Assembly (NCBI GenBank): GCA_947176565.1
Contig: CAMWRC010000034.1
Span: 1 to 9,100, forward strand
DNA from: an uncultured Ruminococcus sp.
GTDB lineage: Bacteria > Bacillota > Clostridia > Oscillospirales > Ruminococcaceae
Direction of reading: 5' to 3'
Length of the DNA stretch: 9,100 nucleotides
Below the pieces are notes generated by a model. That model had not been told where the DNA came from and ran no database searches. It was given only the letters and a program-made list of their open reading frames with translations. The position numbers were made by a program, and so were the translations under genes. Of the stretch, positions 1 through 5,691 are shown piece after piece (position 1 is the stretch's first letter; each line of letters begins with the position of its first letter).

Positions 1-33
1 GAGTCTGCATCGTCATATTTGTATAAGAGACAG
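1..33 (+). other. Residual Nextera (Tn5) sequencing adapter at contig edge
   Basis: The first 33 bases align end to end, without gaps, to the Nextera read-1 transposase adapter: 27 of 33 positions agree, and the last 14 bases, TGTATAAGAGACAG, agree exactly with the end of the Tn5 mosaic end. Four of the six mismatches (positions 6, 10, 16 and 19) are G in the adapter and T here. The base after the adapter begins sequence that reads in frame as an internal part of Obg. This is therefore library-preparation sequence left on the contig, not a biological transposon end. The adapter sequence is recalled from general knowledge. Confidence 0.93.
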
Positions 34-34
34 G

Positions 35-607
35 TGCAGACTTATTGTTCATGTTGTGGACGTTTCCGGAATTGAAGGACGCGATCCGAAAGACGATTTC
101 CGGATAATCAATGAGGAGCTTGCAAAATTCAATCAGGAGCTTGCAGAACGTCCGCAGATAGTTGCCGCAAATAAATCCGATATGGCGACAGAGGAACAGA
201 TTGCAGATTTCCGGAATTTTATTGAGGAAAAGGGTATTGAGTTTTTCTGTATATCGGCTGCAACTACTCAGGGTACGCGTGAACTGGTGAATAAAATAAC
301 TGAAGTTCTTGATACGCTTCCGCCGATAAAAGAGTACGAGGCTGAACCTGTTCCGCAGGCAGAGCTTGATGAAATGCTGGGCGTTGACAAAAAATTCGAG
401 ATTTTTGCCGAGGACGGCATATATTATGTTGAGGCGCATTGGCTTCAGCCGATAATGCGTACCGTTGACCCTGATGATTATTCGTCGCTGCAATATTTCC
501 AGAGAGTTCTCATAAACAGCGGAATTATCGCAAAGCTTGAGGAAATGGGCGTTCAAGAAGGCGATACCGTTAATATCGAGGGATTTGAGTTCGATTTTGT
601 ATATTAA
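35..607 (+). CDS. obg: GTPase Obg/CgtA, C-terminal part (5' truncated by contig edge)
   Basis: Obg is a GTPase that binds the 50S ribosomal subunit and takes part in ribosome assembly and stress control. Only the last 190 residues are here. The frame is open from about base 35, directly after the adapter, and reads RLIVHVVDVSGIEGRDP, the conserved stretch that follows the switch regions of the G domain. The GTG at 56 is internal and not a real start. The G4 motif NKSD lies at 170-181 and the G5 motif is in ISAATTQG near 251-274. The last 70 or so residues, from KKFEIF to FVY, form the Obg-specific C-terminal (OCT) domain, with its typical EAHWLQPIMRTV-like segment and final acidic/aromatic residues. 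The glycine-rich Obg fold and the G1-G3 motifs lie off the contig. mrnC follows 3 bases after the stop. Confidence 0.95.
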   Translation, partial: CRLIVHVVDVSGIEGRDPKDDFRIINEELAKFNQELAERPQIVAANKSDMATEEQIADFRNFIEEKGIEFFCISAATTQGTRELVNKITEVLDTLPPIKEYEAEPVPQAELDEMLGVDKKFEIFAEDGIYYVEAHWLQPIMRTVDPDDYSSLQYFQRVLINSGIIAKLEEMGVQEGDTVNIEGFEFDFVY

Positions 608-610
608 ACT

Positions 611-1021
611 ATGAAAAAAATTCTCACACAGCGCGAGGTGAATATGTATAGTCCCCTGAGCCTTGCGTTTTTAGGGGATAGTGTATATGATACACTTGTA
701 AGAGATATGCTGCTCAGATATGCCAATATGCCGGCATCTAAACTGCACAGTACAAAAATAAAGCTTGTATGTGCGGAATTTCAGTCAGAGGCATACGGAC
801 GACTGTCAGAAATTCTGACGGAAAGCGAATCAGCTGTTATGAAACGCGGCAGGAATGCTTCGGGAAATAATATTCCGAAACACGCGGAGGCTGCCGAATA
901 TCATCGCGCCACAGCAGTAGAGTGCCTTTTCGGTTATCTGTATCTGCTTGGCGAAACTGAAAGAATAGCATATCTCTTTGATTTTATAATGGAAGATACT
1001 GCAGAGGAACTGTTCATATAG
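611..1021 (+). CDS. mrnC: Mini-ribonuclease III (Mini-III, MrnC)
   Basis: MrnC is a dimeric RNase III-type nuclease without a double-stranded RNA-binding domain; in Bacillus it matures both ends of 23S rRNA. The 136-residue product has the family length. LAFLGDSVYD (residues 18-27) holds the catalytic Asp, which falls at residue 23 as in the B. subtilis enzyme. Further on are KRGRNA (78-83), the PKHAEAAEYHRATA segment (89-102) and the second acidic site in VECLFGYLYL. The start is uncertain. ATG 611 keeps the usual N-terminal length but has no clear ribosome binding site and sits 3 bases after obg, so translation may be coupled. An in-frame ATG at 644 has GAGGTG only 3 bases upstream and would remove 11 residues, leaving the catalytic motif intact. 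Confidence 0.92.
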   Translation: MKKILTQREVNMYSPLSLAFLGDSVYDTLVRDMLLRYANMPASKLHSTKIKLVCAEFQSEAYGRLSEILTESESAVMKRGRNASGNNIPKHAEAAEYHRATAVECLFGYLYLLGETERIAYLFDFIMEDTAEELFI

Positions 1022-1049
1022 GACAGTCAGCAGATTAAGGAGGTCAGTC

Positions 1050-1244
1050 ATGGACGAGATTTTTGTTGAAAATGAAATCGCCGAAAAGGCGAGAAAAACA
1101 GCTGTCGGAATATGTGCAGTTTTTGCTGTGGGATTCCTTTTCGGAGCTGCTGCTGTTGCATTTTTTGATTATTATGACAATAAAAAGGAGCAGCTTAAAA
1201 GAATCAAGCGCGACTCCGATGAAAATTATATCTATTCAGAATAA
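1050..1244 (+). CDS. Small single-pass membrane protein, unknown function
   Basis: I do not recognise this 64-residue protein. It has an excellent ribosome binding site, AAGGAGGT at 1037-1044, 5 bases before the ATG, which selects this frame over an overlapping one that opens at 1063. Residues 1-16 are hydrophilic and mostly acidic. Residues 17-39 form one hydrophobic helix rich in Ala, Gly, Val and Phe, likely membrane spanning. The tail (43-64) is highly charged, with a basic cluster KKEQLKRIKR and then acidic residues. By the positive-inside rule the C terminus probably faces the cytoplasm. It lies 28 bases after mrnC and 13 before yebC, whose ribosome binding site overlaps its stop codon, so it is most likely translated as part of this operon. 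No signal peptidase or lipobox site is evident. Confidence 0.8.
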   Translation: MDEIFVENEIAEKARKTAVGICAVFAVGFLFGAAAVAFFDYYDNKKEQLKRIKRDSDENYIYSE

Positions 1245-1257
1245 GGAGCGTTGAAAA

Positions 1258-1989
1258 ATGTCAGGTCATTCAAAATGGAATAATATAAAACGTAAGAAAG
1301 AAGCTACTGATGCCGTAAAAGGCAAAATTTTCACCAAAATCGGCAGAGAAATCACAGTTGTTGTACGTGAGGGCGGTCCCGACCCGAACAACAATAGTAA
1401 GCTCCGCGACCTTATCGCAAAGGCAAAGGCTAACAATGTTCCTAATGACAATATTGAGCGTGTTATCAAGAAAGCTGCCGGCGGAGAGGATAAGAATAAT
1501 TACGAGACAATGATTTACGAGGGTTACGGTCCTAACGGTGTTGCTGTTATTGTTGAGTGTCTTACCGACAACAAGAATCGTACAGCTGGTGATATTCGCC
1601 ATTATTTTGACAAGTTCGGCGGAAATCTCGGAACATCAGGCTGTGTATCGTTCATGTTCAGCAAGAAAGGCATTGTTATTCTCGAAAATACTGATCTTGA
1701 TGAAGATGCTGTAATGGACGATGTGTTTGAGTGCGGCGGCAATGATTTTGACATCAATGAAGAAACTGTTGAAATCGAATGTGCGCCGGAAGATGTTCAT
1801 TCTGTAAGAGAAAGCCTTGCAGCAAAGGGATATAATGTACTTTCCGCGGAATCTGAAATGGTTCCGGCAACATATACATCTCTCACTGATGAGGAGCATA
1901 TCAAGAAGATGAATCTTCTTTTAGAGCATCTTGAGGATAACGATGATGTCCAGAATGTATATCATAACTGGGAAATGCCCGAAGAATAG
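1258..1989 (+). CDS. yebC: YebC/PmpR (TACO1) family protein
   Basis: Members of this cytoplasmic family have been described as DNA-binding transcriptional regulators and, more recently, as ribosome-associated translation factors. The 243-residue length and the three-part YebC layout are normal. The N terminus MSGHSKWNNIKRKK is the family signature, followed by GREITVVVREGGPDPNNN (29-46), the NNVPNDNIERVIKKA segment (59-73) and YEGYGPNGVAVIVE (87-100). The product ends in an acidic tail containing EDNDDVQNVYHNW. The GHSKW start and PNDNIER place it, by eye, closer to B. subtilis YrbC (type I) than YeeI (type II); the relief of polyproline stalling that I recall was shown for type II. The ribosome binding site AAGGAG (1243-1248) overlaps the stop of the preceding small gene, indicating coupled expression. 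The exact role here, transcription or translation, cannot be read from the sequence. Confidence 0.95.
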   Translation: MSGHSKWNNIKRKKEATDAVKGKIFTKIGREITVVVREGGPDPNNNSKLRDLIAKAKANNVPNDNIERVIKKAAGGEDKNNYETMIYEGYGPNGVAVIVECLTDNKNRTAGDIRHYFDKFGGNLGTSGCVSFMFSKKGIVILENTDLDEDAVMDDVFECGGNDFDINEETVEIECAPEDVHSVRESLAAKGYNVLSAESEMVPATYTSLTDEEHIKKMNLLLEHLEDNDDVQNVYHNWEMPEE

Positions 1990-2003
1990 GCCGAGGTTTT
2001 AGT

Positions 2004-2504
2004 ATGTCTGTTGAGATAAAGGAAGTTTCCGGAAAAGATGAGCTTCAGGAAATCGCAGTACTTGCCGAAGAAATATGGCATGAGTGCTTTGTTGGAATTA
2101 TCAGTTATGGACAGATAGACTATATGGTTGAAAAATTTCAGTCTTTCCGTGCAATGACTGAACAGACAGAACAGCAGGGATATAAATATCTTGCTGTGCG
2201 TGACTGCGGCGAACTCTGCGGATATATTGGAATAAAGCCAGAAACAGATGACCGCCTTTTTCTTAGCAAGCTGTATCTGCGAAGTGATAAGCGCGGACAT
2301 GGAACAGCATCTCTCATGCTCGGACGAGTATTTGAAGAAGCTGAAAAAGCCGGAAAAAACCGCGTATATCTTACTGTGAACAAGCACAATGACCATGCAG
2401 TTGATGTATACAGAAAAAAAGGATTTGTCCGGATTGCCGAAGCTGTTACTGATATAGGCGGCGGATATGTCATGGACGATTTTATAATGGAATATACGCT
2501 CTGA
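2004..2504 (+). CDS. GNAT family N-acetyltransferase
   Basis: This 166-residue protein is a single GNAT domain that would transfer an acetyl group from acetyl-CoA to an amine; the substrate cannot be told. Motif A is LSKLYLRSDKRGHGTASLML (88-107), where RGHGTA (97-102) is the pyrophosphate-binding loop. Motif B is VNKHNDHAVDVYRKKGF (125-141), with the Asn and Tyr usual at the active site. The N-terminal part, including YGQIDYMVEKFQS (35-47), resembles the PaiA/RimI-like amine acetyltransferases, but the match is not specific enough to name it. It starts 14 bases after yebC with a weak GAGGT site (1993-1997), so it probably belongs to the same transcript. The sequence ends GGGYVMDDFIMEYTL, a C-terminal strand pattern common in Clostridial GNAT proteins. 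Confidence 0.9.
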   Translation: MSVEIKEVSGKDELQEIAVLAEEIWHECFVGIISYGQIDYMVEKFQSFRAMTEQTEQQGYKYLAVRDCGELCGYIGIKPETDDRLFLSKLYLRSDKRGHGTASLMLGRVFEEAEKAGKNRVYLTVNKHNDHAVDVYRKKGFVRIAEAVTDIGGGYVMDDFIMEYTL

Positions 2505-2599
2505 AATACGCATATAATAACTCAGAATCTGTAACAGAGCCTGTTTGATATTTTTATTTACGTGGAAAGATACCGGACAGATTCAAAGGGGTTTTGATT

Positions 2600-3151
2600 A
2601 TGAGCGTATCGGAAATTATTCTGCTTTCTCTTGGTCTTGCAATGGACGCATTTTCCGTATCAGTATGTAAGGGTCTGAGCATGAAAAAAATCGACTGCAG
2701 AGGAGCTGTTGTTACTGCGCTGTTTTTCGGCGTATTTCAAGGCGGTATGCCGCTTATCGGATATTTCCTCGGAAGCCGGTTTGAAAGTTTCATAAGCAGT
2801 TACAGTCATATTATTGCTTTTGTTCTTTTAGGATTTATCGGCGGAAAGATGATTTTTGAGACATTCCGGAATAACGGAAACGGAATGTTTTTAGAATACA
2901 GATTTGATTTCCGCGAACTTATTGTTCTTGCGGTTGCCACAAGTATTGATGCGCTTGCTGTTGGAGTAATTTTTGCAGCACAGAGAACAGCAATAATTAT
3001 ACCTGTGATTATTATTGCAGGAATAACTTCTGCTGTATGCCTTGCCGGAGTTATCATCGGAAACCGTTTCGGGAGCAGATATGAAAAAAAAGCTCAGATT
3101 GCCGGAGGAATAATTCTTGTACTTATCGGAATCCGTCTGCTTTTCAGTTAA
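2600..3151 (+). CDS. mntP: Manganese efflux pump MntP
   Basis: MntP exports Mn2+ across the cytoplasmic membrane and protects against manganese overload. The 183-residue product has the family length and about six hydrophobic helices (roughly 3-22, 36-58, 68-86, 106-127, 131-155 and 164-182). The two halves carry matching motifs: LGLAMDAFSVSVCKG (11-25), with Asp16, and ATSIDALAVGVIFA (113-126), with Asp117, the acidic residues known to matter in E. coli MntP. I chose ATG 2600 because AAAGGGG (2585-2591) lies 8 bases upstream; an in-frame TTG at 2594 would be too close to that site. The gene is 95 bases after the GNAT gene and convergent with htrA. I found no convincing Mn2+ (yybP-ykoY) riboswitch in the short leader, so any Mn control is not visible here. 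Confidence 0.94.
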   Translation: MSVSEIILLSLGLAMDAFSVSVCKGLSMKKIDCRGAVVTALFFGVFQGGMPLIGYFLGSRFESFISSYSHIIAFVLLGFIGGKMIFETFRNNGNGMFLEYRFDFRELIVLAVATSIDALAVGVIFAAQRTAIIIPVIIIAGITSAVCLAGVIIGNRFGSRYEKKAQIAGGIILVLIGIRLLFS

Positions 3152-3170
3152 ATTTTGAATATGAAAAAAT

Positions 3171-3204
3171 ATTAAACGCTGTGGAACAAACCGCAGCGTT
3201 TAAT
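3171..3204 (-). terminator. Rho-independent terminator between mntP and htrA
   Basis: Two 14-base arms (3171-3184 and 3191-3204) pair fully, with one G-U pair, around a 6-base AACAAA loop. On the - strand the hairpin is followed after one base by six U (positions 3169 to 3164), so it is best placed to end the htrA transcript, 63 bases after its stop. On the + strand, 19 bases after the mntP stop, the following sequence is only weakly U-rich (ACTTTATAA), so termination of mntP is possible but weaker. Confidence 0.88.
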
Positions 3205-3267
3205 ACTTTATAACATATAATCTGAAAGGAGAGTATGAGTTGTCTTTTGATTTTATGATTCAGGATT

Positions 3268-4560
3268 TCATTTTGTCTGCTCGTCAAGTTTTACGGAAGC
3301 AGTCATTTCTTCGCCGTTTCTTACGTATTTTATAGTTATTTCTTCGCCTGCCTTGTGAAGATTTTTCTGTGCATTGAGTTCCTCGGCAGTTATGATTTCC
3401 ACATCACCTATAGCTGTGATAATATCGCCGGTTTTAAGTCCTGCTTTTGCGGCGGCACTGTTTTCAGAGATTTCCACGATATATACGCCTACAGGCATAT
3501 TGTACATATTTGAAATTGTTTCTGTTACGTCCTGACAGCTTATGCCGAGCTGAGGCTTTCCGGTAACATAACCGTATTTCATAATATCGTCGACTATCTG
3601 TGAAACTTCATTTGATGGAATTGCAAATCCTATGCCCTCTACTGATGCCGAACCATATGAGCTTGACATCTTTGAGGAATTTATTCCGATTACCTGACCA
3701 TATTTATTGATAAGCGGACCGCCGGAATTTCCGGAATTTATAGCTGCGTCGGTCTGGATAAGATTCATTGATTTTTCGTTGATAGTGATGTTTCTGTTAA
3801 GTCCGGAAACTATGCCGCGTGTTACTGTATTCATGAGGTCGAATCCGAGAGGATTGCCGATAGCCGTAACATCTTCACCGAGTTTAAGAACATCACTGTT
3901 TCCAAATTCAGCGGCAGTAAGTCCTTTTGCATCTATTTTAAGTACAGCAAGGTCACAGTCTGTATCATATCCGATGATTTCCGCATCATACCTGTTATTG
4001 TCGTTGAGAAGCACAGCTACACTGTCAGCTGCTCCAGCACCGTACTGTGAATCATAGATAACATGAGCATTAGTGACGATATATCCGTTTTCGGTGATTA
4101 CTACACCTGTACCTGTTCCCACAGATGTTTCTTCTGAGGGCATATTGTTGTTAAATCCGCCGAAGAAATAACCGCCGTTGTTCTGATATGTTACTGTAAA
4201 CTGTGATTCGATACCGACCACTGACGGGAGAACCTTTTCGACTACTTCTTCCGTACTGAGAACTTTATTATCTGCGGAATCAGTATTTATCAGTCCCATA
4301 TTTTCAGCTTCAATTGATGACGGGGAACTTTCCTTATCTGATTCATCTGATACTGCTGACATCTGAACCGGAGATTCTGCAACATTCCGGTATACAGCGA
4401 TAGAACTTGCCGAGATAACAGCCATTGACATAAGAGCTGCTGTGATTTTCAGTGCGATATGTTTCTTTGGCTTCTCAGGTTTATATAAAACCATGCTGTT
4501 CATGCTGCCTGATTTTTCTGATTCTTCTATTTCCTCAATATTGAAATTATATTCATTCAT
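3268..4560 (-). CDS. htrA: Membrane-anchored HtrA/DegP-type serine protease with one PDZ domain
   Basis: HtrA proteases degrade misfolded proteins at the outer face of the membrane. From ATG 4560 the product is 430 residues. It begins with a hydrophilic cytoplasmic part (1-33) and a membrane anchor at about 34-57, followed by a Ser/Glu-rich linker to about 100. The trypsin-like domain runs from about 102 to 325 with the full triad: His166 in VTNAHVI, Asp203 in DCDLAVLKID, Ser279 in INSGNSGGP. One PDZ domain covers about 335-425 (PQLGISCQDV, GLKTGDIITAIG). No frameshift or missing catalytic residue is seen. An in-frame GTG at 4569 would add 3 residues. The AAGGA site upstream is 3 bases from the GTG and 12 from the ATG, so the start is not settled. 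The gene stands alone, with its own upstream region and terminator. Confidence 0.95.
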   Translation of the reverse strand: MNEYNFNIEEIEESEKSGSMNSMVLYKPEKPKKHIALKITAALMSMAVISASSIAVYRNVAESPVQMSAVSDESDKESSPSSIEAENMGLINTDSADNKVLSTEEVVEKVLPSVVGIESQFTVTYQNNGGYFFGGFNNNMPSEETSVGTGTGVVITENGYIVTNAHVIYDSQYGAGAADSVAVLLNDNNRYDAEIIGYDTDCDLAVLKIDAKGLTAAEFGNSDVLKLGEDVTAIGNPLGFDLMNTVTRGIVSGLNRNITINEKSMNLIQTDAAINSGNSGGPLINKYGQVIGINSSKMSSSYGSASVEGIGFAIPSNEVSQIVDDIMKYGYVTGKPQLGISCQDVTETISNMYNMPVGVYIVEISENSAAAKAGLKTGDIITAIGDVEIITAEELNAQKNLHKAGEEITIKYVRNGEEMTASVKLDEQTK

Positions 4561-4569
4561 AGTAATCAC

Positions 4570-4769
4570 GATTCCTTTTTTATATTCAAGATTCAGAATT
4601 ATTTGTTTTCCTTTGATGATATTAGTATACTTCCGGTTTGTGACATTAATTTGCAGTAATTGTAAAAGTATGTGAAAGATTCTGTGTTATAATTTTCACC
4701 TGTCTGAAAGAAATGTGAATGAATGTGAAAGAATATGAATCAATGTGAAAAATTGCAGATATAAAATAC
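4570..4769 (-). promoter_or_regulatory. Upstream region of htrA with TTTCACA-like boxes
   Basis: This AT-rich stretch holds no gene and must contain the htrA promoter. On the - strand, TTTCACA or close variants occur at 4744-4750, 4734-4740 (degenerate), 4724-4730, 4714-4720 and 4671-4677; the last is followed 11 bases on by TTTACA (4661-4666). One inverted copy, TTTTCAC on the + strand, lies at 4693-4699. A TATACT that could serve as a -10 box is at 4624-4629 (- strand) but lacks a good -35 box, as often seen at activated promoters. This suggests control by a response regulator, by analogy with CssRS control of htrA in Bacillus; this is inference. Confidence 0.5.
4711..4750. repeat. Four tandem 10-base repeats, NAATGTGAAW
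   Basis: Four consecutive 10-base units read AAATGTGAAT, GAATGTGAAA, GAATATGAAT and CAATGTGAAA. The core AATGTGAA is kept in three units, and the third differs by one base. A period of 10 is close to one turn of the helix, so all units face the same side of the DNA. The array lies about 150-190 bases before the htrA start and 19 bases from the folD terminator. Confidence 0.75.
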
Positions 4770-4807
4770 AAAAAAGAGATGTCCTGTGAATAATGACATC
4801 TCTTTTT
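4770..4807 (-). terminator. Rho-independent terminator of the ymfF-ymfH-lgt-folD operon
   Basis: A perfect 13-base inverted repeat, AAAAAGAGATGTC (4771-4783) against GACATCTCTTTTT (4795-4807), surrounds an 11-base loop. Read on the - strand it ends in six U in a row (4775 to 4770), 25 bases after the folD stop codon. The A/T ends are symmetric, so it could also stop + strand transcripts, though no + strand gene reaches it. Confidence 0.88.
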
Positions 4808-4832
4808 ATAATTTATAAAAATCTGTTCAGTA

Positions 4833-5690
4833 TCAGCCGATACCGTTCTGCTGTTTGGCAGCTGTGAGTGTATTTTTCATAAGCATAGCAATTGTCATAG
4901 GACCTACGCCGCCGGGAACAGGAGTTATGTAACCTGCTTTCTTTTCAGCGGATTCAAAATCAACATCGCCGCAGAGTTTTCCGTTTTCGTCGCGGTCCAT
5001 GCCTACATCGATGACTACAGCACCTTCCTTAATCATATCGCCGGTAATGAATTTAGCTTTACCTATGGCTACAACAAGAATATCAGCGGTCAGGCAGATT
5101 TCCTTGAGATTCTTTGTTTTTGAATGGCAGATAGTAACAGTTCCGTTTTTCTGGAGCAGGAGCATTGACTGCGGTTTGCCCACGATATTTGAACGTCCCA
5201 CAACAACGCACTGTTTTCCGGTAATATCAACGCCGGTGCTTTCGATAAGTCTCATAACTCCGGCAGGAGTGCAGGGCAGGAAAGCATATTCGCCAATCAT
5301 GATTTTTCCGACATTTACAGGGTGGAAAGCATCAACGTCCTTATCGGGAGAAATGGCATTTATAACAGCCTTTTCATCTATATGTGCAGGAAGCGGAAGC
5401 TGTACAAGAATACCATTTACTCTGTCATCGCGGTTGAGAACATTTACAAGGTCAAGAAGCTGTTCCTGAGTAGTATTTTCGTCGAGAGCGTATTCATATG
5501 ACTGGAATCCTACAGTTTCGCAGGCTTTTTTCTTGTTGTTCACATAGACGCGCGATGCGGAATCGTTTCCTACGATAACAACAGCAAGTCCTACTTTAAG
5601 ACCGTTTTCTTCTTTAAGTTTAGCAGCTTCAGCGGCAACCTCTTCTTTTACTGCTACCGAAACAGCTTTTCCGTCAATAATCTGAGCCAT
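4833..5690 (-). CDS. folD: Bifunctional methylenetetrahydrofolate dehydrogenase/cyclohydrolase FolD
   Basis: FolD converts 5,10-methylene-THF to 5,10-methenyl-THF with NADP+ and then hydrolyses it to 10-formyl-THF, supplying one-carbon units for purines and formylmethionine. The product is 285 residues, the family norm. Visible motifs are [14 protein letters not shown] (44-57), with active-site Tyr49 and Lys53, then [12 protein letters not shown], then the nucleotide-binding segment [18 protein letters not shown], and the C-terminal signature [15 protein letters not shown]. The frame stays open to 5753, but MAQIIDG at 5690 is the true start: AAGGAGG (5700-5706) is 9 bases upstream. That site lies inside the end of lgt, whose stop is one base before this ATG, so the two are translationally linked. 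It is the last gene of its operon. Confidence 0.96.
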   Translation of the reverse strand: MAQIIDGKAVSVAVKEEVAAEAAKLKEENGLKVGLAVVIVGNDSASRVYVNNKKKACETVGFQSYEYALDENTTQEQLLDLVNVLNRDDRVNGILVQLPLPAHIDEKAVINAISPDKDVDAFHPVNVGKIMIGEYAFLPCTPAGVMRLIESTGVDITGKQCVVVGRSNIVGKPQSMLLLQKNGTVTICHSKTKNLKEICLTADILVVAIGKAKFITGDMIKEGAVVIDVGMDRDENGKLCGDVDFESAEKKAGYITPVPGGVGPMTIAMLMKNTLTAAKQQNGIG

Positions 5691-5691
5691 T

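Noticed and set aside
1..33. End of a Tn5-like transposon
   Set aside because: The similarity covers the full sequencing adapter and not just the mosaic end, and it sits exactly at the contig edge; an adapter remnant explains it better.
1962..2513. Long open frame (183 codons) on the - strand across the GNAT gene
   Set aside because: It is antisense to a gene with clear GNAT motifs, reads as a low-complexity Ser/Phe/Ile-rich product, and has no matching ribosome binding site or neighbour.
2513..2518. TATAAT as a separate mntP promoter
   Set aside because: The -10 match is perfect, but no -35 box stands at 16-18 bases (GAATAT or similar), and TATAAT is likely by chance in AT-rich DNA.
2505..2599. 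Possible Mn2+ (yybP-ykoY) riboswitch before mntP
   Set aside because: The leader is only 95 bases and I could not find the conserved riboswitch core or a convincing hairpin; a covariance-model search would settle it.
4711..4750. Short CRISPR-like array
   Set aside because: The units are 10 bases long and directly adjacent, with no spacers and no cas genes nearby.
4999..5469. Open frame of 156 codons on the + strand inside folD
   Set aside because: It is the complement of a well-supported folD; its Ser/Thr/Phe-rich translation shows no recognisable domain.
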